From the NCBI GenBank assembly GCA_001599935.1, contig BCIJ01000005.1, positions 496,001 through 560,000 on the forward strand: a DNA stretch of 64,000 nt, written 5' to 3'. Source of the DNA: Holtermannia corniformis (taxonomy: Eukaryota; Basidiomycota; Tremellomycetes; Holtermanniales). The notes beneath the pieces are model-generated. The model saw only the letters and a list, made by a program, of their open reading frames with translations, was not told where the DNA came from and did no database searches. Positions within the stretch are counted from its first letter, which is position 1. Every line of letters begins with the position of its first letter. Shown here one piece after another: positions 10,794 through 21,158 of the stretch. The translations under genes were made by a program, and so were the position numbers.

Positions 10794-11480
10794 TCACAAC
10801 TCACTGCCTTGTTCGACGTGTCGCGGCCCGTCTTCAACCCAGCCATTGCGCTTGTAGAAATTCAAAGCGGTCACCTAGGACGATTCAGCCTGGCTCAATC
10901 ACTCTTGGCGCGGGACACAGCACCGACCTGAGCATGGCAATAAATCTGTTTCCCGCCCCGCCGTCTCACACTGTCTTCCAGTGCTGCGAGCAACAGCGGA
11001 GCGTAGCCTTTTCCTCGATACTGCTTGAGGATCGCAAAGCGCCCTAGCTGGCACGTACGTGTCAGAAGCGTCTCGACTGCGCGGGCGACACGGACCTTGT
11101 TGGTTTCGTTGAGCAGGCGGATCGTCCCGATAGGTTCGTTGGTATCGACGAGGTAGGCTAAGTAATGGGACGCGACGTCGTCATGGCTTCCGGTGCGGCT
11201 TTCAGCTGTCGCCTGCACGGACTGAGGGTACTGACGGGTTGGTTTCGATGGCAATGTCATAACCCTGATGATGAGCGTCAAACCCGCACGAGTTCTTCCC
11301 ATTCGATCAGCGCACCTGCTCGTCCACAAAGACTGCAGAGTGAGTCACTGTGAGCCTAGCTACGATACGCTACGCACCCGCCTTGCGAATCGCCATGCAC
11401 TGCGCCCGATCCTCCTTGGTCTCCGCCAGCTTGACCGCGGCAACCGGGACACCCTCGCCGGCCACAGTGTTCTCTGACAT
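10794..11480 (-). CDS. GNAT-family N-acetyltransferase
   Basis: Small acetyl-CoA-dependent transferase of unknown substrate. The ATG at 11480 gives MSENTVAGEGVPVAAVKLAE, then the exon-joined block IRKAVFVDEQGYDIAIE, HYLAYLVDTNEPIGTIRL, the acetyl-CoA loop LGRFAILKQYRGKGYAPLLL (Q/R-x2-G-x-G/A) and the C-terminal CHAQVTALNFYKRNGWVEDG. Introns at 11333-11377 and 11265-11315 leave a 17-nt exon (11316-11332). One short intron near 11199-11235 (37 nt) is needed to keep frame and is the least certain junction; a 48-nt in-frame intron lies between NETNK and LGRF. The pattern resembles the ElaA/YjcF-like group of small GNATs, with no close functional assignment. Confidence 0.78.
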
Positions 11481-11701
11481 GATAATGGCACTTGTCACTG
11501 AGCCTCACACCCTCTAGTATCTATATCCTTTTCCACCCCTTGCCTGGGACGAGCGCTTTGACTCGAACGAACCTTGCACCTCGGTCATCGGCCACTGAGG
11601 ATCGTGTGGAGCCCCGCTTGAACCCGTGTGACTGTTGGCCAGCAGGTCATTGGTTGCTAGGACGGCTACGACGCGGTTCTTGCTACCTGCTACCTGAGAT
11701 C

Positions 11702-12525
11702 ATGTTGGCTCACCTTGGGAGAGATCTCGATCAAGCACGGCAAGAGCGGCGCGGTACGGAAGCAGTCAAAGATATTCGGACAGACGCGACGCCGGTGCGC
11801 GGTATGTATGTAGTGGCGCGGCTCCTCACCGCGCTGATACCAAATCCCAAATCCACAGTCGAGAAAGCACCCGTCTGTGTGCTCTGCTTGTCAAGAGCTC
11901 CTTCGGCCGTGCTACTACCTTGTGAGTTATCGGCCGCAACCGTTGGTGCTGAGCCCGCCCGCCAGGCGCCCACCTCGTGCTATGCCACATATGCGCTCCA
12001 CTCCTCCTCTTACGACATCGTCCTCCCTGCGCCTCTGCTCGGACCGGACCGTCTGTTGAAGCAAAGGTCGCGTCGCGGGACCCTGCCAGACCCTCATGGC
12101 ACGAAACCGTCCGCCGCGCATCCGCTAGTCTCGATCGGTCTCCGACACTCAAGAAACGGCTGGAGGGGTTGATGCCACCTGCTCAGTCTTCATTTTCATT
12201 TGAGACAGACACGGTGATGGACGTCGACGGGGACGCGTGCGGTCGACCGCAAGCTTCGGGTCTGAGCCTGGCCCTGCGCAGAGCGAGTGCGTCACACCAT
12301 GATAAGCGTTTCCGACCTTCGCCTGGCTCCGAAGCCGCTCGGCAGGGTGCAATAGCCGGTAGCGCGCTACTGCCGCACAGTGCTGTCCAAGACGTCGCCG
12401 TCGGCCTGCAGAGTATGCAAGTGGAAGATCACAAGGTCATTCTCACGGCTTCTGTGGAAGCGCGAGCAAAGTGTGTCGTGTGCCGCGCTGGAGTCGTAGG
12501 TTGGCTACGGGTCTATGGGGCTTGA
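11702..12525 (+). CDS. RING-type zinc finger protein with a 159-residue insert inside the RING
   Basis: Predicted 240-residue protein, probable E3 ubiquitin ligase. Exons 11702-11801, 11859-11921 and 11966-12525 join in frame. The RING starts at Cys40: CVLC (40-43), Cys55, His57, then CHIC (61-64), with spacing of a C3HC4 finger of the MUL1/IAP style. The last pair does not follow directly: CVVCRAGVVGWLRVYGA is at the extreme C-terminus (Cys224, Cys227), with 159 residues between. That insert is Ser/Arg-rich, polar and apparently disordered. The tail after the last Cys, RAxxxGWLRVY, is typical of such RINGs, so the two halves probably belong together. No membrane segment or other domain is visible. 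An alternative is that part of the insert is an unrecognised retained intron, but the whole stretch is open and lacks an obvious donor/acceptor pair. Confidence 0.72.
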
Positions 12526-12689
12526 CGGTCCGTGCTATTGTACCGAACGAGACGATCAGTTGTATAGCTGCTACATGTAAAGATGCATCGACCGTGCACA
12601 TGCTCTGCTACCTCGGCCCGAGCCACAACGTACAATCAGTCATCACCGACAAAGAAGAACGAGCCCATGCCTAGTAACGCGTTAGTCTG

Positions 12690-15208
12690 TTACCGAATCG
12701 CGACTGAAGCCGACTCGCCCTTCTGCTCCTTGTCCTTGAGCGAGTCCATCTTGTTGATCCGCGGCCGGCTAATAACACATCAGCTCGATCCCCTCAGCGT
12801 CTCCGCACAACGCACTAGTTGGTTGGGTCACGACGGAACGTGATATCAAGCGACTTCAAGAACTTGTTCATACCCGTCAACAAGCCCTCGGGTCTACAGG
12901 CTCATCAGCACTGCTCATTGTACTCCCGACTGATACTCACGGTCGAGCGTACGCCTCTACACCTGGCTTGCCGTCGTACACAATGACGCGGTCGGCAAGG
13001 TAGGTGGCCATGATGAAATCGTGCTCGACGACAAACGCTGTGCGCTTGGCGTGCAGAATGTAGCGCTTGATGACCTTGCTGGCAATGATACGCTGCTCCG
13101 AGTCGAGGTAGGCCGACGGCTCGTCGATCAGGCTGGGTACGTCAGTGATGCCTTGACGCCCTGATGATGAGACTCACTAGACGTCGGCGGGGACACCGAG
13201 CACCATGACGATGGCCACTCGTTGTAGCTCACCGCCAGAGAGGCTGCGACGTGTCAGTATGTACTTGTGGAAAAGTGACAACCACTGACGTCTGCACATC
13301 CTGGTCCATAATGTTCTCAAGCTGCATCGGCTTGATGACATCCGTGTTGAATTGTGGGTCTACCGACGTCAGCGAAAGCCACCATCTGCACCAGTCGGCT
13401 TACGCATAAACGACCCCTTGATCCGCTTGATGAGCAGCATGCGGACAGTACCCGGGAATTTGGGCGAGACTGCATTCGCGTCAGTGATCGCCAACCTCTC
13501 CTCGCGGAAACTCACTAAGCTGCGGCTTCATCGACACCTTCAGCTGAAGCGTGTCCTTGGTGTTGTCGGGCTCCAGCTTGCCCGCGAGCATCTGCACAAG
13601 CGTCGTCTTGCCCATGCCGTTCTCGCCGAGCAAGACGATAATCTCGGAATCACTAAACGAGCCGGCCTCGACGTTCAGCTTGAAGTTGCCGAGCGTCTTG
13701 GACATGGCAGGGTAGTTGAACGTCTTTGTCCGTTGGACTACGGCGTCGTCGGCGTTCTCGGAAATTTTGAACGTGAGCGACTCATCGCGGAATCGGAGGT
13801 TTTCAGTCGGAATGTAGCCGTCCAAAAAGATGTTGATCCCCTCTCGGGTACCGTAAGGCATTGTGCAGACACCGAAGCTGAGCCTGTCAGCGGCCGTGAT
13901 AGGTTCGGTAGATGACATACCTGCCCGGGGCACCGTAAAAGCAACAGATGAAATCACTAGTGTAGTCGAGCACTGACAAGTCATGCCTGTATGGTGTCAG
14001 TCTTGACCCCAGCACGCCGAGTCTGCTCACTCAACGACCACAATGTAGTTTGTCGGCTGGATGAGACCACGAATCACACGGGCCGCCGCCAATCGTTGCC
14101 GCACATCGAGATAACTTGATGGCCTGCCCGATGTCAGCTCAGGACAGTCAAGTCGGGACGGTACTCACTCGTCCTAAATTAAAGGGAACCGCCAAGTCAA
14201 TATTGCACACCATCACCTCGCAGTCCAACTCACAAACATATAACTGCAAGTTGTCAGCGCTCAACCTGCATCACCCGTCGCAACTCACATATCCGCATGT
14301 CTCACACAGGCCATGGCGATTGCCAACCGCTGCAGCTCTCCACCGGAACACTGGCCAATCTCACGCTCCATCAACTTTTCCAACTCCAAGATGCGCATCA
14401 AGTCGTCGCGCGCCTCCTTGCGCTCCGTCTGCTTGTCAAAGATGCGCTGCAGCGTCGGGTTGGGCATCTTGATGCTCCGCGGGATCTGGTCGACGTATTG
14501 TGGCTTGGTCACGGCTTTGATATCGTCCTCGAGCACTTTGGTGAAGAAGTTTTGCAGCTCGGATCCACGGTAGTGCTTGAGAATCTCGGTCCACTCGGGA
14601 GGGTTCTGCGCGAGTCAGTACTGTCAGTAGCCAGCGATGCATACTGACATCGTAGCGACCGAGGTTGGGCTTGAGCTTGCCCGCAAGCACCTTGAGCGCC
14701 GTACTCTTGCCGATACCGTTGGTTCCAACCAAACCCAAGACCTGACCCGGTCGTGGTGTCGGCAGCCGGTGCAGCTTGAACGCATTGGCATTGTATCGGT
14801 GGGTGACGTGGGATTCAAGGTTGGTAGGCAAGTTGAGAATGGTAATGGCTTCGAAAGGACACCTACAGCCAGTCGGCACGTTGTGGAGGGATAGGAGTGC
14901 AGACTCACTTCTTGACGCAGATACCGCAACCAATGCACAGCTCCTCCGAAATGAACGCCTTCTTGTCCGTTGGGTTGACCTCGATACAGAGCTTGCCCAT
15001 CTTTACGACCGGACAGGACCTCTTGCATTCTTGACGGCTAAAGGGTGTAAGACTACGTCATGCGAGTGTTGGATTCTGGCATACCATTTCTTCGGTTTGC
15101 ACTACGGGTTGAGACGTAGATCAGTACCAGTCCCATCTATCAAGTGCACGGATCTACACATACCTTGTCGTCCGAGACGAGCGCAATACGCGTGAGCTTG
15201 TCGGTCAT
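12690..15208 (-). CDS. RLI1: ABCE1/RLI1 ribosome-recycling ATPase
   Basis: Cytosolic iron-sulfur ABC ATPase that splits ribosomes after termination and supports initiation and ribosome export. The ATG at 15208 gives [15 protein letters not shown]; many short introns follow. The iron-sulfur region is seen as [16 protein letters not shown] and [18 protein letters not shown]. The first nucleotide-binding domain has the P-loop GTNGIGKST and signature [20 protein letters not shown]; the second has [20 protein letters not shown]. The last exon ends [17 protein letters not shown] before TAA at 12690-12692. The domain order FeS-ABC-ABC is diagnostic. The first P-loop has Thr where most homologues have Pro (GTNG versus GPNG). 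An essential single-copy gene in all eukaryotes studied. Individual exon borders in the last 800 nt were not all traced. Confidence 0.95.
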
Positions 15209-15840
15209 TTTCGCCCGTTTCTCGTCAGTAGCCGCTGTTTGATGCGCTGTTTTCGGCCTAGTGTTCTATATACACCTGCAGCGATCCGTATGTGTCTGTC
15301 AGAGTGGCCTCGAGGGGTTCCGTGCGGTGCTTGAAGACAACAATGGAACGCTCGACGCTGCCAAAGTCGAAAAAGAGTTTGGTTCAGCGTCGCCGTTATC
15401 TGCGCCACCGCGTTTAGCGCGTAGGTAATTAGACCCTCCTTATTGGGCGCTGCAGCCTGGCAACCGTCATGGTCAGCTTGCGCAGGCAGGCTCTACTACG
15501 GCTGCGCAACGTCTGCTGAAGCTGTGTGACCGCGCGCAGCCCACTACGGACAGGCGGAACGCTCGCGCCCAAGCACGCAGCGGCCTTCGCCAGGTCATTG
15601 CCCCCTTTCAATTGAAAATGCAATGTAGTACGCCACTGACTTGTGAAGGCCCGGGCAATCTGTCGGTAGATCTCTGCAGGTGCGCAGTGGCAAGTAGATT
15701 GACTCGATATAATATATCACCTCAACGAGATCGTCCACTCTCGAACATACGTCATGTGTGTCCACGAACTCAAAAGGGGGCTGTATGGTACCCCACCCTC
15801 TGCTTTATCAGTGAGTTCCACCCTACTTCCATCCCTAGAC
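15209..15840. promoter_or_regulatory. Divergent intergenic region with TATA-like element
   Basis: About 630 nt between ABCE1 and the first tandem paralogue. A TATA-like sequence, GATATAATATATC at 15706-15718, lies about 125 nt before the ATG at 15841 and suits the plus-strand gene. No convincing coding content. Confidence 0.45.
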
Positions 15841-16341
15841 ATGTCAGGCCCTCCAAGTCCAGTCGCAATCAACGAGGCACTCTGGAGAACGACCCTCAGG
15901 AATCAAGACATGTCAGATGATTCGGATCTGAAGGGGCTACTCCAAAATTCAGAAGACGCCACTGCGGTCGCGAATAGTATCTTAAGTCAGCATCTCCAGC
16001 ATGCTGTGCGCGCAGCGTTCCTTTCCAGTGTTTGCCTCGCGGTAAATGCTTCAGTCGACGCCACTGCCATCCAGAACCGTAACATGGCCGTCACTAACTG
16101 GGAACTGGATGAATGGAAAGCGCACCGAGCCGGCTGGAACCAAGAGGAGCAACAGGCAGTCCGTACGGCCTGCGAGAAGCTCTGGACGCGCTACGGTGGG
16201 ATGACCGCGGAGGACCTGTGGGCCGACATGCCCGACAGCGTCAAGCTCTACTTTCCGACCTGCGACTCTTACCTCCAGCACTGTCGTGAGAACCCAGATG
16301 CTCAGAACCAAATCAAGACTATGATTGAAAACATGCAGTGA
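15841..16341 (+). CDS. Unrecognised protein, tandem paralogue A
   Basis: Intronless frame of 166 residues, of unknown function. It starts MSGPPSPVAINEALWRTTLR and is largely helical in appearance; the middle has a hydrophobic stretch (FLSSVCLAVNAS) too polar for a confident membrane helix. The C-terminal third has LWTRYGGMTAEDLWADMPDS then YFPTCDSYLQHCRENP. The next gene has the same layout: MTAEDLW/MTPEQIW, P-D/E-x-x, Y-x-x-C-x-E/K-x-P in matching positions and similar spacing. The N-termini also align (short, one ALW/ALR motif). I recognise no known family. An earlier in-frame ATG at 15754 would add 29 residues, but the paralogue supports 15841. No signal peptide. Confidence 0.7.
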   Translation: MSGPPSPVAINEALWRTTLRNQDMSDDSDLKGLLQNSEDATAVANSILSQHLQHAVRAAFLSSVCLAVNASVDATAIQNRNMAVTNWELDEWKAHRAGWNQEEQQAVRTACEKLWTRYGGMTAEDLWADMPDSVKLYFPTCDSYLQHCRENPDAQNQIKTMIENMQ

Positions 16342-16692
16342 TCGGTCGACAGTCGAGCATAGTTCTGGTCGATCAGCGGACAACTTTGCTAAGTGGGCAT
16401 GCAGATGCAGGCATACACGCCACACGTTTGTGACCACGGCTTGAGGCTTGACCCTATGGTGCGTCAATGGCGTGCTGGTTTGACATAGTCATGAATCTCT
16501 TGATAGCATGTGACATTAGTATCAGCATGCCATGGGCACATCCCAATATACCTTTTTGTGTCGACCGCGCCCGCCTACGACCTTTGTGCCATATATCGCA
16601 CCTTTGTCCCCGCCAATGACCGGGCATCCAGACCGTAGAGACGTGAAGAGATGCGATCCTCAGTCCCTCGTTTCCACACCTTCCAACCAGGC
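16342..16692 (+). promoter_or_regulatory. Spacer between tandem paralogues
   Basis: About 350 nt. An ATATAT element at 16590-16597 lies about 100 nt before the ATG at 16693, matching the TATA-to-ATG distance of the upstream copy. Otherwise nothing recognisable. Confidence 0.4.
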
Positions 16693-17268
16693 ATGACGAC
16701 GCCAACCGACGCCGTCGAAGCGCTGCGTAGCGCTGTCCGCATTCGCGTTCTATCAGGCGAACTCGGTGTTGTACCTACACTCTCCAGCGTCCAGACCACT
16801 TCAAACGCGGCAGGGGAGCGAGCCAGTCTCATCTACGCACGGGACGCAGAAGACGCCTTTACGGTCGCGCTGCTATCAGCCCTCGGCTCGTCCATTGGCT
16901 CCGGACTAGGCCCCGAGGTGAGGGACCGTACCAGACGACAAGCAAGCCTGTTTGCCGAGCGGGAAATACGCGACGGTCGACGACAGCTATGGTCAAGTGC
17001 AGGAGAGCACGCAATCCAACAGACGCGGGATTCAATCTGGTCGGGGGTAGATGCCATGACGCCCGAACAGATCTGGAAATGCGTGCCCGAAGTTATCAGG
17101 CCATACCTTGAGTTCGAAGACTACGCCACCCAGTGCAAGGAAACCCCATACTACCGACAAGACGTCGAGCGACTTGTCGTGGAGGCTCAAAGAGCTGGGC
17201 TCTCTACGCGCGTGCGCGAGTCCCTCGCAAGTTGGCTGGATACGATCTTGGGAAAGTCGAGGCGTTGA
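16693..17268 (+). CDS. Unrecognised protein, tandem paralogue B
   Basis: Intronless frame of 191 residues, unknown function, same orientation as and 351 nt after its paralogue. From MTTPTDAVEALRSAVRIRV it runs through a helical middle (VALLSALGSSIGSGLGPEV, then Arg-rich RDRTRRQASLFAEREIRDG) to the shared C-terminal block IWSGVDAMTPEQIWKCVPEV and YLEFEDYATQCKETPYYR, and it carries an extra C-terminal 25 residues. Identity to copy A is low overall but the block layout is kept, so the duplication is old or the pair diverges fast. An in-frame ATG at 16651 would add 14 residues; I prefer 16693 because its N-terminus aligns with copy A. Intronless structure is unusual beside the intron-rich neighbours. 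Confidence 0.7.
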   Translation: MTTPTDAVEALRSAVRIRVLSGELGVVPTLSSVQTTSNAAGERASLIYARDAEDAFTVALLSALGSSIGSGLGPEVRDRTRRQASLFAEREIRDGRRQLWSSAGEHAIQQTRDSIWSGVDAMTPEQIWKCVPEVIRPYLEFEDYATQCKETPYYRQDVERLVVEAQRAGLSTRVRESLASWLDTILGKSRR

Positions 17269-17318
17269 AGCGACGCGAGTCGCTATTCCGCTGCGCTGTA
17301 TGTATGTGATCTAGATCA

Positions 17319-18070
17319 TCAAAGTGGACGCCCATCGTCCGCGCGCGGATCACGTCTTTTACGCAGGAAAAACTCTGTCCCCGGCAATACGTTCCAGAGC
17401 GTCGCCGTCGCCTCGCGGCGTGAGAGTTCCATGATCTGCGACATGAGCCCCGGCGACACCAGGTACACTTGGAAGCCCCTGGTCCTCATCGCGAGCTCGG
17501 CATTGTCGAACAGTGCAGATGACGGAGACTCGGGCGCATCGTTGTGCACGACAGACTCCGCTTGGATGCCTCAGTACCTTTTCTCTCTCCCTCTTCCTCG
17601 CGATATGGACTTTTTCATATGCCTTATGCCACGACGTGCTCTCTGCAGGATGTGAGGTCACTGTCGGCGTTGACCTTGAGGACCGCTTGGTATTCAGGGA
17701 CTTGAACAGGGAACATACCAGATCCGACAGCTTCGACAATCGCTACTCGCCATGTCGGTTCTATCAGCTCATACTCGCCGTGATCAGCGTCTCGGAGCGC
17801 AATCCTATTGACGGTAGAGGTGCGCGACGAGCAAGGGATGGAGATGATGGTATGCTTTCGAGATGGCGGCGCTCCACTCCAAAGTAGACCACAATGAAGT
17901 GGAGTGGTCAACTCTATGGTTGACAGCAGCGTTATCCGGATCATAGAACTAGTAGTAGCATTGTTGCCGATGTAACGGTTGCGGGGTACGTTCCAGCGGA
18001 CCGCGAAAGTGTTTGAAAGGCTACGCGATGGGCCTGGACTATGAGGCTTTGCATAGGCTGCCGCTGGCAT
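17319..18070 (-). CDS. Unrecognised protein, two or more exons
   Basis: I do not recognise this gene. The last exon ends FQVYLVSPGLMSQIMELSRR, FFLRKRRDPRADDGRPL with stop at 17319. An upstream exon reads LRDADHGEYELIEPTWRVAI and VEAVGS; a GTATGT donor after it and a TACTGAG branch with CCAAG acceptor (intron about 17557-17720) join the two in frame as VGSAESVVHNDAPESPSS. The start is uncertain: ATG at 18070 would give an Ala/Ser/Arg-rich N-terminus that could be a mitochondrial presequence, but it lies only 24 nt past the stop of the upstream gene; an internal Met before IRITLLSTIELTTPL is the alternative. About 155-200 residues. No membrane segment or known motif. Confidence 0.45.
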
Positions 18071-18093
18071 CCGGCTCGTTAAGGGCACAGGAT

Positions 18094-19059
18094 CTACTTG
18101 TTGTGCCACAGCAGCGTTCGCCAATCTTTCCAGCTCTCCGAATCGTGATACAGGTACCCTGATCGTAGCCCTCGTCAGCATCCTGCTCATGGCTCATGCC
18201 GCACGACTCACGCATACTGTTGACCAAACCTGGCTGGAGTCGTTCCCCTCTGTGCCTAAACAGGTACATCACTCCCGCCCAACTCAGCGCCGCGACGACG
18301 GCAAACGGCACAGGCGCGGGAGGGATCGGATGTGGATTTGCTTGTGGCGATGTGAGGGGTGGCAGAGGGTGTGCAAGGGGTTGTAAAGGATGCGATGGGG
18401 GATGCGGTGTGTTCGAGTACAGTCGGGGCAAGAAGGCCGCAATGACTCTGGAAAGGACATAGAGAACAATCTGCTCGTTGATCTAATGGTCCGTCATCAG
18501 CACATGTCCGGTCTTGACTCAGCCACCGCGTACCGCGTTTCTCTCCCCAAAGACCCACCAGCCGCCGACTCCACCAGCAATCAGCGAATCTAGATCCCGC
18601 TCCTTGCCGCCATTGGCCTTCTTCTGGAGGAGCAGCAATACCTTGTATGCCGTGACGAATTTGCAGAGATTCACCGCATGTTGTCGTGTGGCTCGGAAGA
18701 TGCCCGAGATGCGTTGAGGCCATCTACACGAGTCAGCTCGGCCTTTCCAACTCGCCGAAGACGCGACTGACGACTTGTGTGAGAACAGAATGGTCATGAC
18801 AAGAGCATGTGGGAAGCCTGCAGTTCATCAATGACAGTCTGCAGTAGCTGATCGACTCACGGATCTTGACACCATACACCAGTCCATTCCGGGCGCCCTT
18901 GAGGATGGCGAGTAAGTCATGGTAAGCTGGGCTGAGTATGTTGATCAGCCTCGGCCATCCACAACGCCTTTGGTCCTCTACCAACTTTGTCAAGAGCGAG
19001 TCTACCATGCTGTGTCCTGCAACCTGCACTCGCATCCATCCGGGCTCGGCTCCAGTCAT
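18094..19059 (-). CDS. PXMP4: Peroxisomal membrane protein 4 (PXMP4, Tim17-like family)
   Basis: Integral peroxisomal membrane protein of the Tim17/Tim22/Tim23/PXMP4 family; precise role unknown. The exons read LLAILKGARNGLVYGVKIR, MTILFSHKSS, FRATRQHAVNLCKFVTAYK with VLLLLQKKANGGKERDLDS, LIAGGVGGWWVFGERN, then a Pro-rich segment and VPFAVVAALSWAGVMYLFRH, RGERLQPGLVNSM, and a last exon YLYHDSESWKDWRTLLWHNK before TAG at 18094-18096. These blocks match PXMP4 in order, including the KGxRNGxxYGxKIR signature. Start at 19059 gives MTGAEPGWMRVQVAGHSM; the Met before VDSLLTKLVEDQ is an alternative. The Pro-rich insertion between the Gly-rich helix and the last helices may include unspliced sequence. 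Confidence 0.85.
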
Positions 19060-19185
19060 AGCCGTCTCAGTCCCGGTTTGCTAGACGGTTGCTAGGAGCA
19101 CGGTGTCATCAAGCGCAACCGCCCTTTGCGCCCTCTCGGCGGATCTGTCCCTCTCACTGATTCTGTGCCGGTCCCCTCGCAAACC
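19060..19185. promoter_or_regulatory. 126-nt shared divergent promoter
   Basis: Only 126 nt separate the PXMP4 start (minus) and the DUF2235-like start (plus), so the two must share or interleave promoter elements and 5' UTRs. No TATA box seen. Confidence 0.5.
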
Positions 19186-20742
19186 ATGATCAGTGTTTCA
19201 GACGCACGGTCGAGCGAGCAAAGCCCTTCTGTCGCAGAGGGCAAAAACATCGTGATCTGCTTTCTCGGCGTGCAGGCGGGTGCACAGAGTGTCTTTGAAG
19301 ACCTGGCCAATATGTTGGAAGACTCGGAAAAACAGGTCTGCTACGTTCGCTCTGGGCGTGAGTTCTTCTGATCTGCAGCCGCTGTGTGCTGAGCTACCAC
19401 GGCAGGCAAATCGAAGAGGTGGGCTGCAACGCCGGGGAGTGATGGTGTGCTTACGACTCGCTCAGACATCTACTCGAGCACGTTTGCTGGGCTTATGCCG
19501 TGGTCAGAGACCTATTCGAGTAAAGTGTTGGCCTCCAGCTAGATGGCAGCAGCTCAGACAGCGTGTAGGAATGGGGACAAGATATACTTGCTCGGAGCTG
19601 GTTGGGGGGCGGTAGCGGCACGACAGGTAGCAACGGCTCTGGTGAAAGTAGGTTGCCCATGTTTAGTTACAAAAATAATGCCCGATCGCCTTGCAGGTGG
19701 GCCTCGTTCGGACCCGTACTCCCACAGCGCCATACATGATCCCCGGTCGTCCCGGCACATCTCAAGAAAGACGGTCGGTGATTGAGTGCGTCTCTTAGAC
19801 TTGCTTGCGACGTAGCTGACACTGCACACCAGGGCCTGCAAATTGGCCAAGTCAAAGTCGTCAGCCAAGGTCCAGGCGTTTCAAAACGCCTATTGCCGCA
19901 GCGACTTCGTAAGCGCCCCGTGGCTCTGTCTATGGGACAGCCCTACCTGTGGAATACTGCGCACAATGGCAGAGCAAGCTCCGCTGCGGGAAGTGGAGAT
20001 TGGTCATGTCCTTGGACCGTCAGTCTCGGTGGTGTGCCTTTCTGTAGGTTGTCCTTACTGAATGTCTACCTCCACTAGGCCGAGCTTGACTTCTGAGGGT
20101 CATAACACCGAGAGATACCTCTTCTTGAGCGATGGTAGAGAACTGTAAGTGTTTGAATTTGGCGTGGTCTCTCTCGTAGCTGATGCACGATGCACCAGCT
20201 TCGGCACACAGCCACAGCCCAACGGCAACGACTCAGCTAGCATTGCACTGCGTTGGCTGCTTCGCAAATCTATCGAAGTCAACGTGCACTTCGATGTTAG
20301 CCTGATACGCGAAGCCCTCTCAGTGCGCCCGGGTCTCTTAGGCTGCCCTGCCCAAGTCAAGCCGATCATACCAAGGGAGCTTGTCACGCGCCGCGCGACC
20401 GGCCCATCAAGCGAGTCGTCAGAGGCCGACTCGAGGATTGCGTTCGACATCCTCGACTTTCAGCAAGCAGTCGTCTGCGCTACTGAAAGAGACGAATGCC
20501 ACCCCAGTGTGACTCTTGCCCAGCAACTGCAAGATATCGGCGAGAGAAGTCGTGGTTTCCTGGCACTCAGGCGGCGGCGGGATGAACAGGCGTACGTTGA
20601 CGCTTCCCGGCGGTATCATGTGCTGATAGAGGGTACACAGCGCAATCTCGCACATTTTGACACAGGCTACGCAATCCCAAATCATTCACCCTTCTGTTCA
20701 CCTTCTCCGTCACGCGCCTTAAGAACCGTACATGTCGTCTAG
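19186..20742 (+). CDS. DUF2235/Tle1-like alpha/beta-hydrolase fold protein, catalytic residues lost
   Basis: The layout is that of the DUF2235 family (fungal relatives of the Tle1 phospholipase effector): NIVICFLGVQAGAQSVFEDL, MLEDSEKQVCYVRSG, GDKIYLLGAGWGAVAARQV, ATALVKVGLV, a block with WLCLWDS, and NGNDSASIALRWLLRKSIEV with NVHFD. Each catalytic motif is altered. The opening D-G-T-x-N is L-G-V-Q-A, the nucleophile elbow G-F-S-R-G is G-A-G-W-G with no Ser, and the H-S-D-V-G-G-G region reads QPQPNGN. It therefore looks like a pseudoenzyme with an intact frame. Introns with clear signals join most exons (19648-19696, 19773-19832, 20013-20079 and 20139-20198, all approximate). The exons between 19358 and 19540 do not close cleanly. 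Substrate and role unknown. Confidence 0.65.
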
Positions 20743-21158
20743 CAGAGCCGTGCCTCTCTCAATGGTGTGTCACTGCCCAGTTTCGGTCCCCTCGTCTTGC
20801 GGACGACGGATTCGCATCTTGGGAGACCAAACCAACATAATTGGATTCTAGCAGAGCTGATTCGATCCCAACCTGTATTTTTAGTGGCGTGGTGAACGGA
20901 ATCTAATTCGTCCTCGCCACCAGAGGCGACTGAAACAGAGCGGAAACAACGAGGAAAAAGGGGAGGATGGTGGGCGAGCCTTGAGCTTGCAGCCGCCTTC
21001 GACGCGTGCGAAAGACGATTGAGCCAGGCTCGAAGCCAGGCTTTGGGGGATTTGGGCGAAACTGCAAAAAACGGCTGGCGACTAGCAAACTTCTAGCGCC
21101 GCCCTAGCACTTGCTCACCCGTCCATCACTCCTGCTGCTGCTTTTCTGTCTCCACGCT
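20743..21158 (+). promoter_or_regulatory. Intergenic, upstream of ZNHIT3-like gene
   Basis: About 415 nt between two plus-strand genes. It contains purine-rich stretches (GGAAACAACGAGGAAAAAG) and a pyrimidine-rich run just before the ATG at 21159. No coding content seen. Confidence 0.4.
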
